DNA from: Flavobacteriales bacterium CG_4_9_14_3_um_filter_40_17 | GTDB taxonomy: Bacteria; Bacteroidota; Bacteroidia; Flavobacteriales; Flavobacteriaceae | DNA: 58,265 bases | Reading direction: 5' to 3' | Assembly (NCBI GenBank): GCA_002790195.1 | Contig: PFUR01000071.1 | Span: forward strand, 2,365-60,629 | In this document: positions 45,496-54,548 of the stretch, piece after piece | Position numbering within the stretch: the first letter of the stretch is position 1 | Layout: each line of letters starts with the position of its first letter | The notes under the pieces: generated by a model | Seen by the model: the letters and a program-made list of their open reading frames with translations, nothing else | Database searches by the model: none | What the model was told of the DNA's origin: nothing | Program-made: the position numbers and the translations under genes

Positions 45496-46299
45496 GTGAA
45501 TATATTTTATAAAATTTTCGATTTTTACATCCGATCAAGTCTTCATGTTGCTTTGGCAATAACTTGCCTCTCAGCGAGTACTTTTCTTGATAGAGGTGAA
45601 GGCGTCAATTTTTTTTTAGCGGTTTTTATATACTCGGCTGCGGTTTTGGCGTATAACTTTGCAAAATACGCAACTTTGCCACTTATGGTTTTGAAAAAGC
45701 AAAAGGGAGTCTTGATGATTAGTTTTATGGCTTTCATTTCGGCAGCTGTATTTGCTTTTTTTCTGCCAATCAAAATATTTTGGTGGAGCTTGCTTTTTTC
45801 GATGCTGACTTTGTTTTACAGTTTTCCGGCACGACCTGATATCAAAAATTTCAGGAATCGTTTTGGTGTTAAAGCCTATTTGATTGCTATTTGTTGGTCG
45901 GGTATTTGTGTGGGACTTCCACTGCTTTATCTGGATGTGGATTTTGATTATCAAGCTTTGTCCGCCTTGTTGGAAATTTTTCTTTTTGTTTTGGTTTGGC
46001 TTATTCCATTTGACATTCGGGACATGGAGACAGATCACAAAGATTTGGGGACAATTCCAATGGTTTTAGGTATTAGAAAAACAAAGATAGTCGGAAGTAT
46101 ATTGTTGTCGCTCATTGTGTTTTCTAACCTTATTAGTGGTGGATTGGCGTGGAATTCGATTTATTTGATCTGTTTGTTATCTGCGTTTTTTTTGTGGAAG
46201 GCACAAAAAAAACAATCGAAATACTTCAGTTCCTTTTGGGTAGAAAGCATTTCGATTGTTTGGTTTTTAATCGAGTATTTCAATAAGTTCAGTGGGTAG
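45496..46299 (+). CDS. UbiA-like prenyltransferase homologue
   Basis: A 267-residue membrane protein with about eight helices, related to the UbiA superfamily. The second diphosphate-binding motif is kept as FDIRDMETDHKDLGT (D173, D176, D180, D183). The first motif, normally NDxxD, reads N54-F-A-K-Y and lacks both aspartates. The lack suggests a changed or absent prenyl-transfer function. The start is GTG at 45496. Its end overlaps the convergent zinc-finger gene by 11 bp. Confidence 0.78.
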   Translation: MNIFYKIFDFYIRSSLHVALAITCLSASTFLDRGEGVNFFLAVFIYSAAVLAYNFAKYATLPLMVLKKQKGVLMISFMAFISAAVFAFFLPIKIFWWSLLFSMLTLFYSFPARPDIKNFRNRFGVKAYLIAICWSGICVGLPLLYLDVDFDYQALSALLEIFLFVLVWLIPFDIRDMETDHKDLGTIPMVLGIRKTKIVGSILLSLIVFSNLISGGLAWNSIYLICLLSAFFLWKAQKKQSKYFSSFWVESISIVWFLIEYFNKFSG

Positions 46300-46585
46300 A
46301 ATTTAATTCTTTTTCAAATTTTATCCGAATCAATTCTTTTGAATTTAAATCGAGTTTTTTAGGAGGATGTGAAATTCCAACACGATTAAACAAGTCGGAA
46401 AGTTTTTGATTTTTTTTAGAATATGCCCGACAGTAATCACAATAAAACATGTGAATTTTTAGCCTGACTTTTTCCCAAAATGTGAGTTCGCCATATTGTC
46501 TTTTGTCACAAGCTAATCCGGCTTCATCGCAGGAATAGAACAATTTTTCTTTGTGATTTTGATCGTGATTGTGGTTGTGTTTCAT
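46289..46585 (-). CDS. His-rich zinc-finger protein, putative anti-sigma factor
   Basis: A 98-residue soluble protein that starts MKHNHNHDQNHKE, a histidine-rich stretch, followed by SCDEAGLACDKRQ and KIHMFYCDYCRAYSKK. The last is the HxxxCxxC zinc motif of ZAS anti-sigma factors. The gene lies 14 bp downstream of an ECF sigma gene, so it is probably its regulator, sensing metal or oxidation. An upstream in-frame ATG at 46627 would overlap the sigma gene; the ATG at 46585 avoids this. No membrane segment is present. Confidence 0.75.
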   Translation of the reverse strand: MKHNHNHDQNHKEKLFYSCDEAGLACDKRQYGELTFWEKVRLKIHMFYCDYCRAYSKKNQKLSDLFNRVGISHPPKKLDLNSKELIRIKFEKELNSTH

Positions 46586-46599
46586 TATAATTTTTTCTT

Positions 46600-47169
46600 T
46601 TAAGCGTACCAACTTTTTTCTAGGCAATCCATCAGTTGCAACCTTGCACGGTGGATGATAACCCAGAGATTTGACGGGGTGATATCTAGCTCCTTACAGA
46701 TAATTTCAGTTTCAAAACCTTCGACGGTTTTCATTTTAAAAATGGTTGCTTGCTTCTCCGGAAGCTTGTCCATACACTTGTTGATAGCTAATCCGAGTTC
46801 AACGTTTTCCATCTCTGATTCTGCATTGCCGTCTAAGTGATAATCGGCTACACGTTCTTCCAACCATTCTCCTTCATTTTCCGTATCGTCATTGTAGGTG
46901 ATTCGAACTTCTGCTTTGCCTTTTTTGGAATTTATTTTTCGATAATAATCGATGATTTTACGTTTTAAAATAGAGATAAGCCAAGTCCGCTCGGAAGCTT
47001 CTCCTTTAAAATTCTTCATGGCTTTCAGGGCGGACAAAAAGGTTTCTTGCACCAAATCTTTGGCAACCTCATCGTCATTGACTTTTACGATGGTATAGTT
47101 AAAAAGATAATCAGAATAAGCATCAATCCATTTATTTGGGTCGAGGGTTTGTTTTTCCAATTCGTTCAT
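46600..47169 (-). CDS. ECF-type RNA polymerase sigma factor
   Basis: A 189-residue group 4 sigma factor with region 2 (NYTIVKVNDDEVAKDLVQETFLSALK, SERTWLISILKRKIIDYYRK) and region 4 (INKCMDKLPEKQATIFKMKT, ICKELDITPSNLWVIIHRAR). It is paired with the zinc-binding small protein at 46289. The long charged linker between the regions (about 90-130) is wider than usual. Its targets are not known. Confidence 0.92.
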   Translation of the reverse strand: MNELEKQTLDPNKWIDAYSDYLFNYTIVKVNDDEVAKDLVQETFLSALKAMKNFKGEASERTWLISILKRKIIDYYRKINSKKGKAEVRITYNDDTENEGEWLEERVADYHLDGNAESEMENVELGLAINKCMDKLPEKQATIFKMKTVEGFETEIICKELDITPSNLWVIIHRARLQLMDCLEKSWYA

Positions 47170-47323
47170 AGTCTGCGTTTTATCTTTTCTAAGCTTTCAA
47201 AAGCAATCTTTTTTTGAAAATTTTGAGCAACTTGAAAAGTTAGTTGGTTTAGTTTCCCAAAGTAAACACTTTTATCTAATTTTTCGACAATCCTAATTGT
47301 TAAAAATACGACTACGCTGGATG

Positions 47324-49348
47324 TCAGTTTGAAATTCCGGCTCTTCTCAACAGCGCGTCCGGGTTTGGCTCCGCCCCGCGGAATCGTTTATACAAAACCA
47401 TCGGATGTTCGGAACCGCCTTTTGACAGGATATTTTCTTTAAAACTTTTTGCGGTTTCTGCATCAAAAACACCTTTTTCTTTAAACAACTCAAAGGCATC
47501 GGCATCCAAGACTTCTGCCCATTTGTAGCTGTAATAACCCGCTGAATAACCACCTTGAAAAATATGCGAAAAAGCGGTGCTCATGCATGATTCGGCTACT
47601 TCCGGATAGAAATCTGTCTCGCTGAAAACCGTTTTTTCGATGGTTTTCAAATCGGAAAAATGTTCGGGGTTTTCGGCATGCCATTTCAGGTCGAGCAGGC
47701 CAAAACTGAGTTGGCGCAAGGTTTGCAAACCCTGCATAAAAGTAGCGGCCTTTTTGATTTTCTCGATGTAAGATAACGGCAGTATTTCTCCGGTCTGATA
47801 ATGTTTGGCAAACAATTCCAAAGCTTCTTTTTCGTAACACCAATTTTCCAATACTTGACTTGGTAATTCTACAAAATCCCAATAAACGTGCGTACCGCTC
47901 AAACTCGGATATACGGTGTTTGCCAACATCCCGTGCAAGGCGTGGCCAAATTCGTGAAAAAGGGTCGTGACTTCGTTGAAAGTGAGCAGTGAAGGTTTGG
48001 TTTTGGTCGGGCGGGAAAAGTTACAAACAATCGAAATATGTGGCCTTTCGTGTGTATTTCCTTTTCGATATTGTGGTTTGTAGGAAGTCATCCACGCGCC
48101 GTTCCGCTTGCCCGGCCGCGGGTGAAAATCAGCATAGAAAATCGCAATAAGGTTGTTTTTATCGTCCGTAATCCGAAAGGTTTTGACTTCTTCGCAGTAT
48201 TTGTCAATATCGTAAACTTCTTCAAAATGAAGTTGATACAGTCGATTGGCAACCGTGAATACGCCTTGCAAAACATGTCCTAAAACGAAATAAGGTTTGA
48301 GTTGTTCATCGTCAAAATCGTATAATTTTTGTTTGAGTTTTTCGGTGTAGAACGCTGCGTCCCATTTTTCCAAACGTTCAATATCGCCTGATTCTTTGGC
48401 GAATTTTTTCAATTGTTGAAACTCTTCTTGTGCTTTTTGTTTCGACTTTTTGAGCAGTTCGTTTAAAAAATCTTTGGCTTTTTCGGGCGATTGTGCCATG
48501 CGTTCTTCCAACACGTAATGCGCGTGGGTTTTGTAGCCTAAAAGTTGCGCCCTTTCATGTCTTTTGCGCACAATTTGCAACACAATTTCCCGATTGTCGT
48601 GCTGTGCTTTTTGGTAGGCACGTGTGGCGTAGGCTAAAAACAATTCTTTGCGCAAATCGCGGTTTTCCACATAGGTCATAAACGGTTGGTAGCTCGGAAA
48701 ATCTAAAGTGAAAACATAGCCTTTTAAGTTCTGTTTTTCAGCCAATTGTTGGGCAGCTTCCAAAGCCGATTCGGGTAAGCCTTTCAGTTTAGACACATCG
48801 GTTATATGCAATTGATAGGCTTGCGTTTCGGCCAAGACGTTTTCGCCAAATTGTAAGCTTAGCTTCGACAATTCAGAGTCCAATTGCCTGAGTATCTCTT
48901 TCTTTTCTTCGGTCAAATTGGCACCATTCCGGGCAAAACTCTTGTATTTTTTATCGAGCAAGGTTTTTTGTTCGGCGGTCAGTTTTAGTTTTTCTTTTTG
49001 CGCGTTTACTTTTTTAACGCGCTCAAATAGGGCTTGATTGAGCGCAATATCATTGGAAAAGGCCGTAAGCAGCGGTGATATTTCCTGTGCAAGTTTTTGA
49101 ATTTCCGGAGTGGTTTCGGCACTGTTCAGGTTATAGAAAATACTTGTGATTCGATCGAGTTGCTTGCCGGAATAATCCAACGCTTCGATGGTGTTTTCAA
49201 AGGTAGGCTCTTGCGGATTTTCGATGATGGCATCGATTTCTTTTTGGGTGTTGGCGATTTCTTGTTGAACCGCGGGCAGAAAATGTTCCGTTTTGAGGCT
49301 TGCAAACGGAGTGGTTTCAAAGGGTTTGAGGAGTGGGTTTTGGGTCAT
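47324..49348 (-). CDS. M3 family oligopeptidase
   Basis: A 674-residue zinc peptidase of family M3 (oligopeptidase A / peptidyl-dipeptidase Dcp group), which cuts short peptides inside the cell or periplasm. HEFGH is at 465-469 with the distal Glu in DFVELPSQVLENW. There is no signal peptide, so it is cytoplasmic; the sequence has the Dcp-like YYSYKWAEVLDADAF near the end. Full length for the family. An inverted-repeat element lies in the 197-bp gap to purE. Confidence 0.93.
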   Translation of the reverse strand: MTQNPLLKPFETTPFASLKTEHFLPAVQQEIANTQKEIDAIIENPQEPTFENTIEALDYSGKQLDRITSIFYNLNSAETTPEIQKLAQEISPLLTAFSNDIALNQALFERVKKVNAQKEKLKLTAEQKTLLDKKYKSFARNGANLTEEKKEILRQLDSELSKLSLQFGENVLAETQAYQLHITDVSKLKGLPESALEAAQQLAEKQNLKGYVFTLDFPSYQPFMTYVENRDLRKELFLAYATRAYQKAQHDNREIVLQIVRKRHERAQLLGYKTHAHYVLEERMAQSPEKAKDFLNELLKKSKQKAQEEFQQLKKFAKESGDIERLEKWDAAFYTEKLKQKLYDFDDEQLKPYFVLGHVLQGVFTVANRLYQLHFEEVYDIDKYCEEVKTFRITDDKNNLIAIFYADFHPRPGKRNGAWMTSYKPQYRKGNTHERPHISIVCNFSRPTKTKPSLLTFNEVTTLFHEFGHALHGMLANTVYPSLSGTHVYWDFVELPSQVLENWCYEKEALELFAKHYQTGEILPLSYIEKIKKAATFMQGLQTLRQLSFGLLDLKWHAENPEHFSDLKTIEKTVFSETDFYPEVAESCMSTAFSHIFQGGYSAGYYSYKWAEVLDADAFELFKEKGVFDAETAKSFKENILSKGGSEHPMVLYKRFRGAEPNPDALLRRAGISN

Positions 49349-49378
49349 TTTTTAGGTAACATTTTGAGTAATGGTTTA

Positions 49379-49520
49379 TGTCACAAAGCTACACCAAGAC
49401 TTACACAAAGCGACACAAAGATTTGATTGCGATATCTTTTATTTTATCAATAGATTTTTTTCTTTGTGTTTTTTGTGACTTCTCAGTGATTTTTGTGTAA
49501 CAGCTTTTTTTGTCACAAAG
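49379..49520. repeat. CACAAAG-type inverted repeat flanked by 10-bp direct repeats
   Basis: The region between the M3 gene and purE carries CACAAAG motifs in two opposed arms: 49381-49421 (ACTTACACAAAGCGACACAAAG) and 49460-49505 (its complement, with CTTTGTGTTTTTTGTGAC and TTTTTGTGTAAC). TGTCACAAAG occurs in direct orientation at 49379-49388 and 49511-49520. Similar CACAAAG-rich intergenic repeats are common in Bacteroidota. It may be a dispersed palindromic repeat or a small MITE-like unit; no open reading frame is inside. Confidence 0.5.
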
Positions 49521-49545
49521 TTAGATTTTGCAGGCTTCGTTATTT

Positions 49546-50040
49546 TTAGTTGCTTTTTTTAATTTCAGCTGAACCCTTAATAACTTTCGCTTTTAAACTT
49601 TCTTTGTAGGCATCGAGTTTCGTTTGTACACTTGCATCAAACACCCCGATGATTTGTGCTGCCAAGATGCCTGCGTTTTGCGCACCGTTGAGAGCCACTG
49701 TGGCAACCGGCACTCCGGCGGGCATTTGAAGAATAGACAGAACCGAATCCCAACCGTCTATGCTGTTGCTACTTTTTACCGGCACCCCAATGACCGGCAA
49801 AGAAGTGAGCGATGCCACCATCCCGGGCAGATGCGCCGCACCTCCGGCTCCGGCGATGATGACCGAAATGCCGTTTTGGCGGGCGTTTTTAGAAAATTCA
49901 AAAAGTTTCTCAGGTGTCCTGTGGGCGGAAATTATGTCAACTTCGGTGGAGACACCAAAGGTTTTTAAAATATCGACGGCAGCCTGCATGACCGATAAAT
50001 CGCTGCTGCTGCCCATGATAACGGCTATTTTGTGCTTCAT
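49546..50040 (-). CDS. purE: N5-carboxyaminoimidazole ribonucleotide mutase
   Basis: De novo purine enzyme that moves the carboxyl group of N5-CAIR to C4 to give CAIR. The 164 residues contain IMGSSSDLSVMQAAVDILK, ISAHRTPEK (catalytic His), GAGGAAHLPGMVAS and PVIGVPVKS. The start at 50040 is chosen: the open frame extends 11 codons upstream, overlapping the putative promoter. A -7-like box, TACCTTTG on the minus strand, lies at 50058-50065. purK is not in the window. Confidence 0.95.
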   Translation of the reverse strand: MKHKIAVIMGSSSDLSVMQAAVDILKTFGVSTEVDIISAHRTPEKLFEFSKNARQNGISVIIAGAGGAAHLPGMVASLTSLPVIGVPVKSSNSIDGWDSVLSILQMPAGVPVATVALNGAQNAGILAAQIIGVFDASVQTKLDAYKESLKAKVIKGSAEIKKSN

Positions 50041-50174
50041 AATGGGGGATTTTGCAACAAAGGTATTAATCAAATTCTATTTTACCCTTGTAAAACCAAA
50101 AAGTTGCATTTGCTTTTTGAATCTAGGTCTGTTCAACTTCCCTTTCTATTGCCGATAATTTCCCCGCCATTGCC

Positions 50175-50182
50175 TATCTTTG
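50175..50182 (+). promoter_or_regulatory. Putative -7 box for argS
   Basis: TATCTTTG followed by C matches TAnnTTTGC and is 26 bp before the ATG at 50209. A TTG is at 50149-50151, 23 bp upstream, slightly more than the usual spacing. It supports the ATG at 50209 as the argS start. Confidence 0.45.
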
Positions 50183-50208
50183 CCGCTTCAAAAGATGTAA
50201 CACAACCC

Positions 50209-51978
50209 ATGGAAATTCTGATACAGCAAGCCGTCAAAACTGCATGCATAAACCTTTTTCAAGTCGATATTGACCAAGTCGATGTGCAACCCACCAAATC
50301 TGATTTTGAAGGGGACCTCACGGTTATACTTTTCCCCTTGCTCAAATACGTCAAGAAAAACCCACCGCAGTTGGGTGAAGAAATAGGCGCTTTTCTCGTG
50401 AAAGAAATCGAAGCGGTCGAAGGTTTCAACGTCATCAAAGGTTTTTTGAATCTCACCATTTCCGACACCTATTTTTTCAATTTTTTCAAGTCCATACAAG
50501 GCGACAAACATATTGGCATCGCACCAATTGACGAAAACGCACCGGCTGTGATGGTCGAATATTCATCGCCCAACACCAACAAGCCACTGCATCTCGGGCA
50601 TATCCGCAACAATCTTTTAGGCTATTCCGTAGCTGAAATCCTCAAAGCTTCCGGTAAAAAAGTCTATAAAACCCAAATCATCAACGACCGCGGTATCCAT
50701 ATTTGTAAATCGATGTTGGCTTGGCAAAAATTTGGCAAAGGCGAAACGCCGGAATCTTCCGGATTGAAAGGGGATAAACTCGTTGGGAAATATTATGTCT
50801 TGTTCGACACAACATACAAGTCACAGATTGCTGAACTCATGAAAAATGGTTTGACTGATGAGCAGGCCAAAAAGCAAGCACCCATCTTGCTCGAAGCACA
50901 AAAAATGCTTCAACTTTGGGAAGGCGGCGACCCGGAAACTGTTTCGCTGTGGAAAATGATGAACGGTTGGGTTTACAAAGGATTTGAAGAAACTTATAAG
51001 AATCTCGGGGTCGATTTTGATACCTACTACTACGAAAGCGATACCTATCTTTTAGGGAAGGATGTGGTGCAAATCGGACTCGATAAAGGCGTGTTTGAAA
51101 AAGACCCCGACGGTTCGGTATGGATAGACCTAACGGGTGAAGGTCTTGATCGAAAAATCGTGTTGCGCAGCGATGGCACTGCCGTTTATATGACGCAAGA
51201 CATCGGCACGGCCATCCAACGCGTAAAGGATTATCCTGATGTCAAAGGTATGGTTTATACGGTTGGAAACGAGCAAGACTACCATTTCAAAGTGTTGTTT
51301 CTCATCTTGAAAAAACTCGGTTTCGATTGGGCCGAAAACCTTTTTCACCTCAGCTACGGTATGGTCGATCTGCCTTCCGGAAAAATGAAAAGCAGGGAAG
51401 GAACTGTTGTAGATGCCGATGATTTGATGGACGAAATGACTCAAAGTGCGGCGGCCATCACCGAAGAATTGGGCAAACTCGATGATTTTGACGAAGAACA
51501 GAAGCAAGTACTTTTCAAATTGATTGGTTTGGCGGCTTTGAAATATTTTATCCTCAAAGTAGATCCCAAAAAGCGCATCTTGTTCAACCCCAAAGAGTCC
51601 ATCGATTTTCAGGGGAATACCGGTCCGTTTATCCAATATACCTATGCACGGATCCGGTCTATTTTGCGCAAATCCGGGAAAACGATAGAAGCAACTTTTC
51701 CGAATGAGCTCCATCCAAGAGAAAAAGAAATACTTAAAACACTGCGTTATTTTCCGAGAACGGTGCAGGAAGCAGCCGAACAATTCAATCCCGCTTTGGT
51801 GGCAAATTACGTATATGAATTGGTAAAACTTTACAATTCTTACTATCAGGCCGTACCCATACTGAGTGTGGAAGATACTGCAGTCCGAAATTTCCGGGTA
51901 CAGCTATCGGAGACTGTTGGTTTAACAATTAAAAATGCTTTTGCCTTGCTGGGAATTACAGTACCAGATCGGATGTAA
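50209..51978 (+). CDS. argS: Arginyl-tRNA synthetase
   Basis: Class I synthetase charging tRNA-Arg. The 589 residues have the N-terminal Add-1 domain, SPNTNKPLHLGHIRNN (the HIGH motif), the KMSKS-like SGKMKSREGTVV and the DALR anticodon domain. The frame is open for 59 codons upstream of the ATG at 50209, but MEILIQQAVKTACI is the family start and a promoter-like box lies just before it. It is convergent with the TonB receptor gene, 5 bp apart. Confidence 0.97.
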   Translation: MEILIQQAVKTACINLFQVDIDQVDVQPTKSDFEGDLTVILFPLLKYVKKNPPQLGEEIGAFLVKEIEAVEGFNVIKGFLNLTISDTYFFNFFKSIQGDKHIGIAPIDENAPAVMVEYSSPNTNKPLHLGHIRNNLLGYSVAEILKASGKKVYKTQIINDRGIHICKSMLAWQKFGKGETPESSGLKGDKLVGKYYVLFDTTYKSQIAELMKNGLTDEQAKKQAPILLEAQKMLQLWEGGDPETVSLWKMMNGWVYKGFEETYKNLGVDFDTYYYESDTYLLGKDVVQIGLDKGVFEKDPDGSVWIDLTGEGLDRKIVLRSDGTAVYMTQDIGTAIQRVKDYPDVKGMVYTVGNEQDYHFKVLFLILKKLGFDWAENLFHLSYGMVDLPSGKMKSREGTVVDADDLMDEMTQSAAAITEELGKLDDFDEEQKQVLFKLIGLAALKYFILKVDPKKRILFNPKESIDFQGNTGPFIQYTYARIRSILRKSGKTIEATFPNELHPREKEILKTLRYFPRTVQEAAEQFNPALVANYVYELVKLYNSYYQAVPILSVEDTAVRNFRVQLSETVGLTIKNAFALLGITVPDRM

Positions 51979-51983
51979 ATATT

Positions 51984-54548
51984 TTAAAAAAACAGCCGAA
52001 AACTCACGTTAGGTGTAAGTCCAAGAGAATGGTTGTCAATACGTTGTATGGAAGATATGTTGTTTCTTGTTTGAAGGGTATAATAACTGTTCAGTATGTT
52101 TTTTTCATCCAATACATTTAGAATTGACAATCCGGCAACCGCACGAAAGCGGCTGATAAAAAATTGGTAGTCAGCCGAAAAATCAGCTCTTGAAAAATCG
52201 GGCAAGGTGCTGCTGTTGGGTGATTGAAAATTGATGGTTTGGAAAGCACCCGGATTTGAGATAGGTTCATCCGTATTGGGTTCGGTGAAAGGTTTTCCGG
52301 TTCGCCATTGATATCCGAATGAGAATTTGAAATTTTTGATCTTGTAGTTAGTTATCAGGCTCAATGAATGTTTGACATCTTGGTTGTTGGGAATTCGCGA
52401 AGGTGTCAGGCTGTCAAAAGTAATATGGTTGTCTTTGTAGGCGTAGGCTGCGGATACTGAAAAATCGTGAATTTTTTTGTCAATCAAAATTTCTACTCCT
52501 TTAATGTCATACTTACCTTCAAGTTTTTGGAATTGCAGTTGATCTTGAAAACCTTGATTGGACGAGGTGATTTCGTCCACGCTTTTTAGAAATCCGGTTA
52601 GGTTGATTATCCAATTTTTTTGCGAATAATTGATGTCAAACGATGCCTGACGACTGTGGACGACCGGAAATTCTTCTCCGTTTGCCAATGTCCAACGCCT
52701 TTTTTCAACACCGAGAAAGTCTTCCTGCAAATCGATGGTTTGCGTAGTGGTTTGGTGTTTGAGTTCGCCCATGAGTTGGATAGAAAAAGCAGGCGACAAT
52801 TTTTGATACATGTTGAGCCGAGGTTCAAAAATCCACTCGTCAAAATCTTCGATGTAACTTGCACGGACACCGGCAGTAGTCTTGAAGCCGAAATTGCTGA
52901 AATAATTTGTTTCTGAATAAGCAGCGTGTTCGGTCAGGACATTTTTTATACTGCTTGAAAAGAAAGGGTTGTTGACTTCTTGGAGGTTGGTTATGCCGGT
53001 TTCCACAACCTGATAGCCAAAATTTAAGTTTATCCGGTTGTTCCAAAAATAGTTAAAGTTGGCTTTTGCGGAAGTTTCCAAGACTTCGTTTTTTTGTTTG
53101 AGGCTCTGGTTGGATTGAAGGTTAAAATTGACAGCATCTAAGTTGTAGTTGGTGTAGTAAGCATTCAAATTTATCCGCCAGCGTTCATTCATTCTGATGA
53201 GCCCTTCCAATCCCAAAGCAATATTTTCTTGTTCTAACCTGCTTGTCTTGCTTTCGTCTTCATCGTCATCTTCGTCATCGGTATCTATTATCTTTATAGA
53301 TTCTTTGATGCTTAGTGCATTGTCAAATTTGAATATGTTAATTCTAAATTTTATATATTCATTGAAGTCGAGAAACAATTTTGCATTGAGGTCGTAAAAG
53401 TTAAAACTTTCCGAGGAAGAAAAATTATCATTCGGATTCAAATTATCTTTAGCTAAAGCCTTTGAATCTTGAAAAGCGCGTTTAAAATATTCGTCGTAAG
53501 TGGGCGTGTTAAAAAGGTTGTTAATTGATCGCCTGCCCGATATTTGTAGGCCTATATTTTTGGAGAAAGGAGCTAAAAGATAAGCGTCGGCATTAATCAG
53601 ATTGATGCCTGCGCCACCTTTTGTTTTTGCAGGCAATTTCTGGCTTGTTTTGAAGTCGAGCATACCGGAAACACCATCGCCGTATTGGGCGGAAACCCCG
53701 TTTTTATACACGTTGATTTCCTCTGTCACATAAGGGTTCATCGAAGAGATTAAACCAAAAAAATGACCGGTTTGGTACATCTTGATGCCATCCCATAGTA
53801 CCAAATTTTGGTCATTCGTGCCTCCGCGAATGTTGATGGTAGAAACTGTTTCGTTGATGCTTTCGATTCCGGGAAGTTTTTGCACAATTTGCAGGATATC
53901 TGGCTCAATCAAGCCGGGGAGCATACCATAATCTTTGGTTTTGATAAGCAAACTTCCGTCAGATTTCAGGTTGAGACCGGAAGTCAATACGTTCTGCACA
54001 ATGACTTCTGTCAACAATTGGATTTTAGAATTGAGTAATGCGTTTTTGCAGGGCTTTTCATCGTTAAAATAGGATGCGGGAATCAACTTTTCTTCATATC
54101 CGAGATGACGAATGGTTAAAATCGCATCGACTCCGACTTCTGTCAAATTAAAAAAACCATCTTGGTCAGAAATTGTGTTGTTACCTACTTTTGAATCTAT
54201 AATATAGGCTTCCGAGATGGGTTCACCCATATTGCCTACCAATCTTCCGCATACGTTGTTTGTAGTTTTTCCTCTTGCGATGACGGCTATATTTTTATCA
54301 TTGAGGATGGTATAGCTGAAATTCGTGTTTGATCGGAGGAAGGAAATCAATTCGGGCAATGACAGTGTTGATTTTGGGCGTAAAACAAACTCCGATTCTA
54401 AGTCGCTGTTTCGATAGGAGAATCTTACATCATGCGTATTTTCAATCTCTTGCAAAAAGTCAACCAAAGAAACCCGCTCTTGTGCGAACAAGACAGAGCT
54501 GAAAAGGAAAAAAATGACAACAATTTGCTTTAGATTAATTTTCGGCAT
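51984..54548 (-). CDS. TonB-dependent receptor with STN and carboxypeptidase-like domains
   Basis: An 854-residue outer-membrane transporter. The signal peptide ends at FAQ (residue 23). A FecA-type STN signalling domain is at about 25-92 (VSLVDFLQEIENTHDVRFSY), then a carboxypeptidase-like beta sandwich (98-178), the plug (183-300, with INIRGGTNDQNLVLWDGI) and the barrel ending in VSFRLFF. A strikingly acidic segment, DTDDEDDDEDES (422-433), lies in what should be an extracellular loop. There is no adjacent susD, so this is a FecA-like receptor for a small ligand. The start at 54548 overlaps the FecR stop by 14 bp. Confidence 0.92.
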   Translation of the reverse strand: MPKINLKQIVVIFFLFSSVLFAQERVSLVDFLQEIENTHDVRFSYRNSDLESEFVLRPKSTLSLPELISFLRSNTNFSYTILNDKNIAVIARGKTTNNVCGRLVGNMGEPISEAYIIDSKVGNNTISDQDGFFNLTEVGVDAILTIRHLGYEEKLIPASYFNDEKPCKNALLNSKIQLLTEVIVQNVLTSGLNLKSDGSLLIKTKDYGMLPGLIEPDILQIVQKLPGIESINETVSTINIRGGTNDQNLVLWDGIKMYQTGHFFGLISSMNPYVTEEINVYKNGVSAQYGDGVSGMLDFKTSQKLPAKTKGGAGINLINADAYLLAPFSKNIGLQISGRRSINNLFNTPTYDEYFKRAFQDSKALAKDNLNPNDNFSSSESFNFYDLNAKLFLDFNEYIKFRINIFKFDNALSIKESIKIIDTDDEDDDEDESKTSRLEQENIALGLEGLIRMNERWRINLNAYYTNYNLDAVNFNLQSNQSLKQKNEVLETSAKANFNYFWNNRINLNFGYQVVETGITNLQEVNNPFFSSSIKNVLTEHAAYSETNYFSNFGFKTTAGVRASYIEDFDEWIFEPRLNMYQKLSPAFSIQLMGELKHQTTTQTIDLQEDFLGVEKRRWTLANGEEFPVVHSRQASFDINYSQKNWIINLTGFLKSVDEITSSNQGFQDQLQFQKLEGKYDIKGVEILIDKKIHDFSVSAAYAYKDNHITFDSLTPSRIPNNQDVKHSLSLITNYKIKNFKFSFGYQWRTGKPFTEPNTDEPISNPGAFQTINFQSPNSSTLPDFSRADFSADYQFFISRFRAVAGLSILNVLDEKNILNSYYTLQTRNNISSIQRIDNHSLGLTPNVSFRLFF

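Noticed and set aside
51130-51783. 217-codon minus-strand open frame inside argS
   Set aside because: Lies fully within the argS coding region, which has all class I motifs; no domain in the antisense product.
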